From: an uncultured Ruminococcus sp.
GTDB lineage: Bacteria > Bacillota > Clostridia > Oscillospirales > CAG-272
Reading direction: 5' to 3'
Assembly: GCA_900551005.1 (NCBI GenBank)
Contig: URUL01000052.1
Span: forward strand, 1-14,464
DNA length: 14,464 nt
Of this stretch, positions 1-7,182 are shown piece after piece (positions within the stretch are counted from its first letter, which is position 1; every line of letters starts with the position of its first letter). Both the position numbers and the translations under genes were made by a program. The notes beneath the pieces are model-generated. The model saw only the letters and a list, made by a program, of their open reading frames with translations, did not search any database and was not told the DNA's origin.

Positions 1-2
1 GG

Positions 3-44
3 TTTGAAAGCATTCATGAGGCCATACGCCGGGAGACGGAATAG
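3..44 (+). CDS. 3' end of an upstream gene (partial, unrecognised)
   Basis: The first bases read in one frame as FESIHEAIRRETE followed by TAG at 42-44. The stretch is short, charged and helix-like, as expected for the C-terminus of a gene that starts outside the window. It lies 42 bp before the next start codon and on the same strand, so it could belong to the same element or operon. Thirteen residues are too few to identify a family, and a chance open frame cannot be excluded. Confidence 0.35.
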   Translation, partial: FESIHEAIRRETE

Positions 45-86
45 AAAAAGATATGGAAAATCGATTATCAAAAGGAGAAAACCTTT

Positions 87-1748
87 ATGAGACAAAAAAT
101 ACATAGGCTGCTCAGTCTGCTGCTCTGTCTGGTCATGGTTTTGGGACTGATGCCGATGACGGCGTTTGCGGAGGGTACCCGCGAAGAGGTTGACACCATA
201 AAAGCCACAGCGATAATTAATGTACCATCTTATGGCGAACCGACCAATTATCCGGCATTTACAGTGACAGAAGGCAGCCCTGCATATATTGCTGCTATGA
301 TGACTCACTGGGAAAAGAAAAACACAGTGACAGGAAAATGGGATAATGTTTCCTCTGGGAATACGTTTACAGAGGGAACATGGAGGCTTTCTGTCCAAGT
401 CCGCATAGACGGTGAAGGCGGCAAAACCCACAAGCTGTCGGAAAAACCGCGGTTTTTCGTCAATGAAGTAGAGTGGCAGATTGAATCGAAATCTCGTTTT
501 GATGATTACCACTTTGTATCTCTTGCTTATTTTCATTCTCAGGAATATGAGGTGACATCCTCAACATTGCCGCAGATGTATGATATTACCGTAACAAACG
601 GTGTGGCTAAAAATGTAAGTTATATAGACATCACAAAAGCGAAACCCGGTGATAAAGTGGTGCTGCTGGCGGACGATAGACGAGATGAAGGTTTTGCATT
701 TGAGAAGTGGGTTGTTACCGGTGCTACCGTTGATGCTGAAAACAACATGACTGCGAAATTCATTATGCCGGAAGGTAATGTAACCGCAGAAGCAACCTAT
801 ATCCCTTGTGATATATCAATTAAGGCTGTCAAACTTACACTGGGCAACTATGCTGTTGGCAAAAAAGCCAGCGATATTTCTGTAAAAATCATTACACCAG
901 ATGTAGTAGACTTTTCTTATGGCGATACCTATCGTTGTTATGATGAGGATGGTGTTGCTTTAGGTGGTAGCTACGTGTTATGTTATCTCGAAGGCGAAAC
1001 AGTAAAGCGTCTTGGTGCGGATGAGCTTATAAAGGAAGGCGTAGAATACTTCCTCGAGGTTCACATTAAGTCTGACGAAGGCTATACATTTTTGGGTTTG
1101 AAGGAAGAAAATGTAACGTTAGACGGAACAGCGGGTGTAGCTATGTTTATGCAACCTAACAACGCAGTGTACAGCTTCATGCTGACTCCACTTGGAGCTT
1201 CGCACACCCACACTTACGGCACCGAATGGAAATCCGACGCATACAAGCACTGGCATGAATGTTCCTGCGGCGCAAAGTCTGAGGAAGCAGCTCATACCGC
1301 CGGCGAATGGATTATCGACACCCCGGCAACAGCTACCACAAGCGGCTCAAAGCATAAGGAATGCACCGTCTGCGGTTATACGATGACAACCGAAACTATC
1401 CCGGCAACCGGCGGCGGTGAGCATACCCACAACTACAGCTCTGACTGGAAATCCGATTCTATCAACCACTGGAAAGAATGCTCCTGCGGCGACAAGGACG
1501 ATGTTGCAGCACACAGCTTCAAGTGGGTGGTAGATAAGGATGCTACGGCAACCGAAAAGGGTTCTAAACACGAAGAATGTATGGTTTGCGGATATGCTCG
1601 TCCGGCAGTGGAAATTCCGGCAACCGGAAGCACACCCGAAACGGGAGATAACCGTAATATGTTCCTTTGGATCGGCCTGCTGCTTGCTTCTGGCCTTGGT
1701 GTAACCGGCACCGTAGTGTACAGCAAAAGAAAAAAATACGTAAAATAA
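87..1748 (+). CDS. Sortase-anchored surface protein with duplicated Cys/His module
   Basis: A 553-residue secreted protein predicted to be attached to the cell wall. Residues 1-28 form a signal peptide (basic start, long Leu-rich core, cleavage after AFA). Residues about 166-240 (VTNGVAK...KPGDKV...GFAFEKWVV...FIMPEGNVTAEATY) resemble a divergent InlB B-repeat. Residues 373-442 and 446-514 are two copies of a module with HTH-Y, W-SD, HW-ECSCG, AAH, KH-EC-VCGY and a closing IPATG; paired CxC and CxxC suggest metal binding or disulfides. The C-terminus has TPETGD (516-521), a hydrophobic segment and a KRKK tail, a sorting signal of the xPxTG type used by some clostridial class B sortases. GGAG at 74-77 supports the ATG at 87. 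A sortase gene lies 550 bp downstream and is the likely partner. The ligand is unknown. Confidence 0.85.
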   Translation: MRQKIHRLLSLLLCLVMVLGLMPMTAFAEGTREEVDTIKATAIINVPSYGEPTNYPAFTVTEGSPAYIAAMMTHWEKKNTVTGKWDNVSSGNTFTEGTWRLSVQVRIDGEGGKTHKLSEKPRFFVNEVEWQIESKSRFDDYHFVSLAYFHSQEYEVTSSTLPQMYDITVTNGVAKNVSYIDITKAKPGDKVVLLADDRRDEGFAFEKWVVTGATVDAENNMTAKFIMPEGNVTAEATYIPCDISIKAVKLTLGNYAVGKKASDISVKIITPDVVDFSYGDTYRCYDEDGVALGGSYVLCYLEGETVKRLGADELIKEGVEYFLEVHIKSDEGYTFLGLKEENVTLDGTAGVAMFMQPNNAVYSFMLTPLGASHTHTYGTEWKSDAYKHWHECSCGAKSEEAAHTAGEWIIDTPATATTSGSKHKECTVCGYTMTTETIPATGGGEHTHNYSSDWKSDSINHWKECSCGDKDDVAAHSFKWVVDKDATATEKGSKHEECMVCGYARPAVEIPATGSTPETGDNRNMFLWIGLLLASGLGVTGTVVYSKRKKYVK

Positions 1749-1773
1749 CCCAATAAGATAATCTTATAAGGAT

Positions 1774-1808
1774 GGGCGGTGACGGGCATAGTCCCGCTGC
1801 CGCCCTTT
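1774..1808 (+). terminator. Rho-independent terminator after the surface protein
   Basis: A GC-rich hairpin pairs GGGCGG...CGGG (1774-1786) with CCCG...CCGCCC (1792-1804) around a short loop, with one mismatch and two G-T pairs in the middle of the stem. A short T-rich run (TTTCCCTT) follows. It sits 25 bp after the stop of the surface protein and before the next gene. Confidence 0.65.
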
Positions 1809-1947
1809 CCCTTGGATTGGAGAAACCACGAGGAACAACGAACAAGCCCGACCAACATCACAGCCGACACCAAGTGCAGCCTCCGGTAAAGAGGATTACA
1901 GGAGATATATCGCAAGGAAAAGGCGGCAGAGAAGAAAGCAACGCAGG

Positions 1948-2283
1948 TTGATTCTTTGCGCTGCTGCGATGCTTGTATTGGTCTTGCTTATTATACTGTT
2001 TGTCAAAGGCTGCTCCGGCAGCGACCCGTTAACCGGCACATGGGACTATGACAGCAATACGACCTATCAGTTTGACGGCAAAGGAAGCGGTGAAATGCTC
2101 CTTACCTCCGCAACCTATGATTTTTCCTATCAAGCGAAGGACGATCAGCTCTTTATCGACTTTTCAAACGAAGCAGCACGGGATTGCACCTATACATTTT
2201 CTGTAAATGGCAACACGCTCACCCTGACAGGCGGAGAAGGAACCATCGGTGGAACCTATGAGCTGCACAGACAGGAGGAATAG
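1948..2283 (+). CDS. Small membrane-anchored DUF5640-like protein
   Basis: A 111-residue protein with one N-terminal membrane segment (ILCAAAMLVLVLLIILFV, then KGC) and an extracellular domain beginning DPLTGTWDYDSNTTYQFDGKG and ending GGTYELHR. This is the layout of small lipocalin-like beta proteins annotated DUF5640. VKGC is a poor lipobox, so a simple membrane anchor is more likely than a lipoprotein. The only conventional start is TTG at 1948, with no good ribosome binding site. The frame stays open back to 1792 and reads SGKEDYRRYIARKRRQRRKQ just before the membrane segment, a convincing cytoplasmic basic tail. The true N-terminus is therefore probably longer, and its start codon is lost or non-standard (ATT at 1816 is the only nearby option). 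The gene lies 15 bp before the sortase and is probably co-transcribed with it. Its function is unknown. Confidence 0.7.
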   Translation: MILCAAAMLVLVLLIILFVKGCSGSDPLTGTWDYDSNTTYQFDGKGSGEMLLTSATYDFSYQAKDDQLFIDFSNEAARDCTYTFSVNGNTLTLTGGEGTIGGTYELHRQEE

Positions 2284-2298
2284 CCGGGTGAACAGTCA

Positions 2299-3141
2299 AT
2301 GAAAAGGGTCAGCACCAAAGGAAGGAATCAAAGGAAACATAAGCCCGTCTGCAACTGGATCCCCATTCTCATTTTGCTGGCAGCGTTCTCTGTAGGGGCT
2401 CTTGCGGCAGTCCGAGGTATTCTGAGAGATCAGAACAGACAGGAGGAATATGATCTTATATCAGAAAGTGTTCATGCAGAGGAAAGCAGCACTGCGGATT
2501 ATATTCCAGCTATTCCTGTTATCCCTGCCGACACCACACGCGAGCCTGCGGAAATAGAAACAGAGCCTGAAATCCTGACGCAGTACGCTTCTGTGTATGA
2601 GCAGAATCCTGACCTGTTCGGCTGGATCTGTATTGAGAACACCGTTTTGGACTACCCGGTGATGCATACCCCGGACGATCCGGAAAAATACCTGCGCCTG
2701 TCCTTCGAGGGCGAAACCAGCACTGCCGGTACGCCTTTTATGGACGCAAAATGTGAAATTGACAGTGATAACTATATCATCTACGGGCACAACATGAAAA
2801 ACGGCACTATGTTCCGTGAAATCCTGCAATACGCCAACAAAAGCTATTGGCAGGAACATCCCATGATCAGATTTGATACGCTCTATGAGCAGGGCGAATA
2901 TGACGTTCTGGCAGCCTTTTACGACCGGGTATATTACGCAGACGAGAACTGTTTTAAGTTTTACCGCTTTATCAAAGCTGCCGACAAAGCAGACTATGAC
3001 AACGCCATTCAGAATTATAAAGAAAAAAGTTTGTACGATACAGGGGTGACTGCCGAGTACGGCGATAAGCTCATTACCCTTGTTACCTGTTCCTATCACG
3101 AAGAACACGGACGATTCGTAGTGGTCGCCCGCCAAAGGTAA
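2299..3141 (+). CDS. srtB: Class B sortase
   Basis: A 280-residue membrane-bound cysteine transpeptidase that cleaves a sorting motif and joins the protein to peptidoglycan. A basic N-terminus is followed by a membrane segment (about residues 20-40) and an acidic, Pro-rich linker. The catalytic domain runs from about residue 95 to the end: NPDLFGWICIENT, LDYPVM, then His164 in YGHNM, Cys264 in TLVTCSY and Arg272 in GRFVVVAR, the complete sortase triad. Length and the wide spacing between His and Cys fit class B rather than class A. The start at 2299 has only a weak GGGTGA upstream. The likely substrate is the TPETG surface protein at 87-1748. Such sortase and surface-protein pairs are common cargo of clostridial conjugative elements. 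Confidence 0.92.
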   Translation: MKRVSTKGRNQRKHKPVCNWIPILILLAAFSVGALAAVRGILRDQNRQEEYDLISESVHAEESSTADYIPAIPVIPADTTREPAEIETEPEILTQYASVYEQNPDLFGWICIENTVLDYPVMHTPDDPEKYLRLSFEGETSTAGTPFMDAKCEIDSDNYIIYGHNMKNGTMFREILQYANKSYWQEHPMIRFDTLYEQGEYDVLAAFYDRVYYADENCFKFYRFIKAADKADYDNAIQNYKEKSLYDTGVTAEYGDKLITLVTCSYHEEHGRFVVVARQR

Positions 3142-3156
3142 AAGCACATTCTTTGC

Positions 3157-3203
3157 AAGTAAAAGGCGGCTGCCGGATTATTCCGAACAGTCGCCTTTTA
3201 CTT
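3157..3203 (+). terminator. Strong hairpin after the sortase gene
   Basis: A perfect 12-bp outer stem (AAGTAAAAGGCG at 3157-3168 with its complement at 3192-3203) continues imperfectly inward through GCTGCCGGA/TCCGAACAGT. The ends of the stem are A-rich on the left and T-rich on the right, which suits a terminator readable in both directions. It begins 15 bp after the sortase stop. Confidence 0.7.
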
Positions 3204-3286
3204 GTCAGTCTTAAATGCATCTGCCTGCTGGCAGAGGGAAATGTACTCTGTATTTCCGCTTCACTCTTTCCTGCAAAGAAATCTGT

Positions 3287-3327
3287 AACGGTTTTTGATA
3301 CCGGCAGTCAAAGGGTATCAAACCGTT
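3287..3327. repeat. Imperfect inverted repeat at the recombinase break
   Basis: AACGGTTTTTGATACC (3287-3302) is complementary to GGTATCAAACCGTT (3314-3327) apart from two extra T bases. Homology to the recombinase begins immediately to its right, at about 3330. It may be a terminator remnant or mark the rearrangement that removed the start of the recombinase gene. Confidence 0.45.
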
Positions 3328-4248
3328 TCATATATGTTGGAGCGCGTTGAGTATCCGGGGCATACGGTGAACTTCAAAACCACTAAGCAATCCTACAAGA
3401 GCAAAAAGACGCTCTGGAACGATCCTGCGGATTGGGCTATCTTTGAGAACACCCAGCCTCCGATCATTGAGGAAAGCGTATTTCTCATTGTGCAGAACAT
3501 CCGCAAATCCCGTCGCCGTCCTACACGAATGGGCGATATGGGTATGTTTTCCGGGCTTCTGTTCTGTGCGGACTGTGGTAACAAGATGTACCAATGCAGG
3601 ACGAATGAGAAACCCAGCCTTGCTTATTTCCTTTGTGCGACCTACCGTAAAGACCGTACCCTGTGCAAGACACACTCAATCCGAAATGTGGTATTGCAGG
3701 AAATCGTGCTGAAAAATCTGCGCGAAGCAATCCAGTATGTGACGGAGTATGAAGCCGAGTTTATACAGGAAGCGGCAGACAGCAGTATGCGGGATCGTGA
3801 CGCAGAGTTTGCAAGGAAGCGCGAAGCTCTCTCAAAAGCAGATCAAAGAATTGCAGAGCTTGACCGCATCATATCCCGAATGTATGAGGACAATGTAATG
3901 GGCAAGTTATCGGATGAACGCTTTATGAAGATGTCCCGCGACTACGAGCTGGAACAGAGCAACCTTAAATCTATGGCAGAGGTTTTACGCAAGGAACTGA
4001 AACAGCAGGAACAGCAGAAAACCAATGTCAAGGCGTTTATCGCAACGGTGAAGAAGTACACGGATATGCGGGAACTTGACGCAACGCTTCTGCGAGAGTT
4101 TATAGACCGCATCGAAGTTTCCCATGCAGACAGGAAAACCAAGACGCGAGAAATTACCATTGTCTACAACTTTATCGGTGCATTTGACTTTGCACGGGCT
4201 ATTGATGAAGCCCAGCATACAACAAAAAAGCAGCAAAAAACGGCATAG
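3295..4248 (+). CDS. C-terminal remnant of a large serine recombinase (TnpX type)
   Basis: Large serine recombinases cut and rejoin DNA to move elements such as Tn4451 and related conjugative transposons. This frame contains only the C-terminal part: the end of the recombinase domain (EYPGHTVNFKT, KKTLWNDPADWAIFENT), a zinc ribbon with Cys91, Cys94, Cys114 and Cys124, a long coiled coil (about 170-245), and a DUF4368-type tail (LREFIDRIEVSHADRK). The N-terminal resolvase domain with the catalytic Ser, roughly 220 residues of a usual ~530, is missing. No ribosome binding site precedes either TTG 3295 or ATG 3334. The protein, if made, could bind DNA but not recombine it, so this is best treated as a decayed element end. 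The break coincides with the inverted repeat at 3287-3327. Confidence 0.85.
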   Translation: MIPAVKGYQTVSYMLERVEYPGHTVNFKTTKQSYKSKKTLWNDPADWAIFENTQPPIIEESVFLIVQNIRKSRRRPTRMGDMGMFSGLLFCADCGNKMYQCRTNEKPSLAYFLCATYRKDRTLCKTHSIRNVVLQEIVLKNLREAIQYVTEYEAEFIQEAADSSMRDRDAEFARKREALSKADQRIAELDRIISRMYEDNVMGKLSDERFMKMSRDYELEQSNLKSMAEVLRKELKQQEQQKTNVKAFIATVKKYTDMRELDATLLREFIDRIEVSHADRKTKTREITIVYNFIGAFDFARAIDEAQHTTKKQQKTA

Positions 4249-4270
4249 CCGGAAGCTATACCGTTCTTTG
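4240..4270 (+). terminator. Hairpin overlapping the recombinase stop
   Basis: ACGGCATAGC (4240-4249) pairs with GCTATACCGT (4255-4264) with one mismatch, over a CGGAA loop, followed by TCTTTG. The stop codon TAG lies inside the left arm. Confidence 0.5.
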
Positions 4271-4291
4271 CTCAAATGTTTTCTTAATTCA

Positions 4292-4316
4292 GGGCGGCAT
4301 TGCGCCCGTTTTTTAT
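4292..4316 (+). terminator. Terminator between convergent genes
   Basis: GGGCG/CGCCC forms a short GC stem with a hexanucleotide loop at 4292-4307, followed by GTTTTTTATT. The T tract is on the + strand, so it terminates transcription from the recombinase side. The end of the convergent AraC gene lies in the T tract. Confidence 0.65.
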
Positions 4317-5113
4317 TGTTTGTTCTTTCTGTATCCGTTCGGTGTGTATCCCGTCGCCTGCCTGAACTGGCGCGAGAAATAGCAAGCGTCGTAATAACCG
4401 AGCGAGAGTGCTATCGCCTCGACTGTCAGATGAGTTGACGAGAGCAGCAGCTTTGCCTGATTGATACGCGCGTTTTTGATATACTCGGACATTTTGACTC
4501 CCGTAACGGCGGAAAAAACACGTCCGAGGTAATCCGGCGAATAGCCGAACATATCCGAAAGCTCCGTCAGCGGCGGCACGCTTGACGGCGACGTGTTTAT
4601 CATATCGCATATTTTTCTGACAAGCTCCGCTTTGTCTTTGCCGTATTGCGTTTGATCCGAAATGTTTTTCTGCTCGAAAAACTCCACCAGCGCCGACGAA
4701 AAAACCGCCTCGGCAAGCTCGGTCTTTCCCGCGTTGAAAAGCAATATCACGCGGTAAAGCAGATCGTGCATATACGATATATCCGACATTCTTCTGTAAA
4801 CCGCGCCGCCCTTTATCGGGTAGGTCGGCTTTTCTCCGTCGGTGAAATTAAAATGCACGTTTATGGTGAGCAGGCGGTCGTTTATATCCTGTTCACCTAT
4901 GCACCTGTTGTTCGGGGTAAGTAGCAGACTGTCCCCGACAGACGCCTCCCATCTTACGCCGCCGTATGTCAGCGCGCCGCGACCTCTGAATACAGTCCAG
5001 AGATCGTAGTCGCAAAAACCGCCCTCGCCCGTGTCCCAGTGCCAGTTTTCGTCGCAGTCTTTTATGCCGCACGAAAGTATTTTTATTTTTTTGACGTCCA
5101 AATTGTTTTCCAT
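4313..5113 (-). CDS. AraC-family transcriptional regulator
   Basis: A 266-residue one-component regulator. The N-terminal half (about 1-130) is a cupin-like sensing domain of the AraC type (WTVFRGRGALTYGG, GDSLLLTPNNRC, INVHF). The C-terminal ~100 residues contain two helix-turn-helix units: LTELSDMFGYSPDYLGRVFSAVTG, and LTVEAIALSLGYYDACYFSRQF followed by GYTPNGYRKN, the AraC signature. I take the ATG at 5113 rather than TTG 5128. It has no Shine-Dalgarno, but TTGATT (5143-5148), a 17-bp spacer and TATTAT (5120-5125) would place the transcript start at or next to this ATG, suggesting leaderless translation. It is divergent from the sulfur-relay operon beginning 94 bp away and is its likely regulator. 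The ligand is unknown; members of this family with cupin domains often sense sugars. Confidence 0.9.
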   Translation of the reverse strand: MENNLDVKKIKILSCGIKDCDENWHWDTGEGGFCDYDLWTVFRGRGALTYGGVRWEASVGDSLLLTPNNRCIGEQDINDRLLTINVHFNFTDGEKPTYPIKGGAVYRRMSDISYMHDLLYRVILLFNAGKTELAEAVFSSALVEFFEQKNISDQTQYGKDKAELVRKICDMINTSPSSVPPLTELSDMFGYSPDYLGRVFSAVTGVKMSEYIKNARINQAKLLLSSTHLTVEAIALSLGYYDACYFSRQFRQATGYTPNGYRKNKQ

Positions 5114-5206
5114 GACGTAATAATACAATAAATCTACGTAAAAATCAATAGATTTCAGCGAAAATCAATGATATTTTTATAATAGAAAAGTATGGAGTTT
5201 GAAAAA
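5114..5206. promoter_or_regulatory. Divergent promoter region with 20-bp-spaced direct repeats
   Basis: AAAATCAATA (5141-5150) and AAAATCAATG (5161-5170) are direct repeats exactly 20 bp (two helical turns) apart, the arrangement usual for an AraC-type dimer. An inverted repeat AAATCTA/TAGATTT (5130-5136, 5149-5155) overlaps the left one. For the + operon, TATAAT lies at 5178-5183 with no good -35 at the expected place (TCAGCG at 5155-5160), which fits an activator-dependent promoter. For the regulator, TTGATT at 5143-5148 overlaps the left repeat, so autoregulation is likely. The roles are inferred from position. Confidence 0.6.
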
Positions 5207-5584
5207 ATGAATGACGCCGTTTTACAAGCTGTTGAAAAAATGAAAAATTCGCGCGACGCTGTGGGCTTTGCCGACGCGCTCAACTCTTATATTTTATTCC
5301 GCCTCGGACTTCCTTTTGACACAAAAGAGAAAAACATTTACTATCTTGTGCTTTACAGCGTCAGGATCAAAATGCCGAGCGAAGATATAAAAACGCTTGA
5401 AAGCCGTCTTGCGACGGTTGACTGCCATCAGACAAGCTATATCGTCAGCAAAAAGACGCTGCTTATGATGGAGATAGAGCAGACGCTCGGAGTGAGCATT
5501 CCGGCTGAAAAAGCCGCCGACGCCGATGACGTCGATTCATATTCCGCACTTTTATGGGAGGCGATCGGAAATGAAACAAAATGA
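5207..5584 (+). CDS. Small operon-leading protein with carrier-protein-like tail
   Basis: A 125-residue acidic protein, mostly helical, that I do not recognise. I choose ATG 5207 over ATG 5192 because GGAG at 5194-5197 has correct spacing only for 5207, and the mapped TATAAT box would put the transcript start at about 5190. The last third (KKTLLMMEIEQTLGVSIPAEKAADADDV...YSALLWEAI) has the pattern of helix II, loop and helix III of acyl carrier proteins (MxxEExFGIxIPxE...). The usual DSL serine that carries phosphopantetheine is not at the matching position: Val or Lys lies there, and a Ser is one residue off. It is the first gene of the operon and overlaps the cysteine desulfurase by 14 nt, so the two are probably made in fixed proportion. 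It could be an adaptor for the desulfurase; the carrier-fold idea is tentative. Confidence 0.7.
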   Translation: MNDAVLQAVEKMKNSRDAVGFADALNSYILFRLGLPFDTKEKNIYYLVLYSVRIKMPSEDIKTLESRLATVDCHQTSYIVSKKTLLMMEIEQTLGVSIPAEKAADADDVDSYSALLWEAIGNETK

Positions 5585-6764
5585 GATCCGCGCGTCATTC
5601 CCGTTTTTTGAGCACAATCCCGGCATAATCTGGCTTGACAGCGCATCAACGGCGCAGAAACCGCGGTGTGTTGCCGAGTCGTTGACAGATTTTTACAATA
5701 CTTCAAATTCAAATATCTACCGCGCGGAATATCCGCTTTCGGACAATGCGGAAAAAATTTACGTGACGGCGAGGAAAAAAGTTGCTGATTTCTTTTCGGT
5801 CGAAAATGAAAAGGTCGCGTTCACTCACAGCGCGACAGACTCGCTGAACATTGCCGCCGAGTCACTTTCCGAGACGGTCCGTCAAGGCGACAATGTGATA
5901 ATTTCGTCGCTTGAACATAATTCGTCCCTTTTGCCGTGGATGCGTATCTGCAAAGAAAAGGGCGCTGAAATAAGATTCATTCCTCTCCTCCGTGACGGCT
6001 CGCTCGATACGGACGCGATGATCAAAATGACCGACAGACGCACGCGCGCCGCCGTCGTCACCGCCGGATCGAACGTCAGCGGATGCCGCCCGCCGCTTGA
6101 TATGATAGGCGACCATTTTGAGAGCCGCCGCGTTCCGCTTGTTATCGACGCGGCTCAATCGGCGCCGCACGGCACGATCGACGCATCGTGTCTCAAATTT
6201 CACTATATGTGCGCCTCGTCGCATAAAATGTACGGACCGACGGGCGTCGGCGTGCTCATTTTCGGAAAGGCGGATTTTGACGGCACAAGGTCGAACATCG
6301 GCGGTGGAACGGTCGATGAAGTGACAGCCGACGGTTATATCAAAAAAAACGGCGTTCGCTCTGTCGAAGCCGGAACGCCGGATGTCGCCGGCGCTCACGC
6401 GCTCGGCGCGTCTCTCGATTTTCTCCGCACAAGCGCGGCGCAAACGGCGCTTGAAGAAGAGTTCCGGCTTGCGGATAAACTGAGATTCGAACTGACAAAC
6501 CTCGGAATGAAGCTCGTTCCCGGCGGAAACGATCCGCTTCCGATCGTTTCGTTTACCGCGCCGTTTATGCACTCGCTCGACCTCTCTCACATTCTCGGAA
6601 CGCTCGGCGTTTGCGTCCGCAGCGGGCGGCACTGCGCGCATATTATGCATAGCGCGCTCGGGCTTGACACAACGGTGCGCGCTTCTCTCGGAATATACAG
6701 CACCGAGGACGATATACTATCCTTTATCGAAAAACTGAAATATATTAAGGAAAAATATGATTGA
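5571..6764 (+). CDS. SufS-like (group II) cysteine desulfurase
   Basis: A 397-residue PLP enzyme of aminotransferase class V that removes sulfur from cysteine, giving alanine and an enzyme-bound persulfide. Signature residues are present: the N-terminal WLDSASTAQKP, His116 in EHNSSLLPW (PLP stacking), Asp193 and Gln196 in DAAQSAPHG, Lys219 in SSHKMYGPTG (PLP Schiff base), and Cys355 in RSGRHCAH (persulfide cysteine). The RSGxHC form and short active-site loop are typical of SufS/CsdA rather than IscS. ATG 5571 is supported by GGGAGG at 5556-5561; an ATG at 5526 has no such support. The gene overlaps the previous one by 14 nt and the SufE-like gene by 8 nt. SufB, SufC, SufD and SufU genes are absent nearby, so the sulfur may go to a dedicated product rather than to general Fe-S assembly. 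Confidence 0.93.
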   Translation: MKQNEIRASFPFFEHNPGIIWLDSASTAQKPRCVAESLTDFYNTSNSNIYRAEYPLSDNAEKIYVTARKKVADFFSVENEKVAFTHSATDSLNIAAESLSETVRQGDNVIISSLEHNSSLLPWMRICKEKGAEIRFIPLLRDGSLDTDAMIKMTDRRTRAAVVTAGSNVSGCRPPLDMIGDHFESRRVPLVIDAAQSAPHGTIDASCLKFHYMCASSHKMYGPTGVGVLIFGKADFDGTRSNIGGGTVDEVTADGYIKKNGVRSVEAGTPDVAGAHALGASLDFLRTSAAQTALEEEFRLADKLRFELTNLGMKLVPGGNDPLPIVSFTAPFMHSLDLSHILGTLGVCVRSGRHCAHIMHSALGLDTTVRASLGIYSTEDDILSFIEKLKYIKEKYD

Positions 6765-7182
6765 TTTTTGTATTTCGCCGCTTGCCGCGCGCTTTTTCGA
6801 AGCGGACAGCGAGCTTGACAGATTTGACGTTCTGTGCGACGCGGCGATGCGGTATTCGCCGCCTGACAATATAAAGAAAGGAGAAAACCGCGTGCTTTCT
6901 TGCCAGACAAACACATGGATCTCCCTCGGATATGATGGCGCGCTCCGTCTTTATGTCGAAAGCGACTCGCTTTACGTCAAAGGTCTGTGCCTCGTTCTTT
7001 CAGAGATAGCTGAAAGATGCGACGTTTCAATCCTGTCAAAAGGCGTCGGCTTTGCCGACGAGTGCCGACGGCGCGGACTTATAACGGAGTCGCGGCGGAA
7101 GGGACTTTTATCAGTTGAAAACGAAATAATTAAATACTCAAATAATATTTTATTCGGAGGACAAAATGAAAAGAGCCATTGA
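6757..7182 (+). CDS. SufE-like sulfur acceptor
   Basis: A 141-residue protein of the SufE/CsdE type, which takes persulfide sulfur from the partner desulfurase and passes it on. The diagnostic core is present: ENRVLSCQTNTW with Cys49 at the position of the catalytic Cys (Cys51 in E. coli SufE), then a small-to-large strand GYDGALRLYVESDSLYVKGL, and the C-terminal RRGLITESRRKGLLSVENEI, matching the LSPSRxNGLxAM region of SufE. The length matches the family. The start overlaps the desulfurase stop (ATGATTGA), with AAGGAA just upstream. Firmicutes commonly use SufU instead, so a SufE-like protein paired with its own SufS here suggests a specialised relay. Next downstream is the isomerase-like gene, overlapping by 17 nt. 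Confidence 0.88.
   Translation: MIDFCISPLAARFFEADSELDRFDVLCDAAMRYSPPDNIKKGENRVLSCQTNTWISLGYDGALRLYVESDSLYVKGLCLVLSEIAERCDVSILSKGVGFADECRRRGLITESRRKGLLSVENEIIKYSNNILFGGQNEKSH

Noticed and set aside
1433..1915. 160-codon - strand frame opposite the end of the surface protein
   Set aside because: Antisense to a protein with clear repeats and sorting signal; no ribosome binding site.
4240..4312. Exact attachment site of the conjugative element
   Set aside because: The region is a plausible boundary, but both ends would be needed to see the direct repeat, and the left end is outside the window.
5862..6650. 262-codon open frame on the - strand opposite the cysteine desulfurase
   Set aside because: Arg-rich shadow of a gene whose catalytic residues are all present on the other strand.
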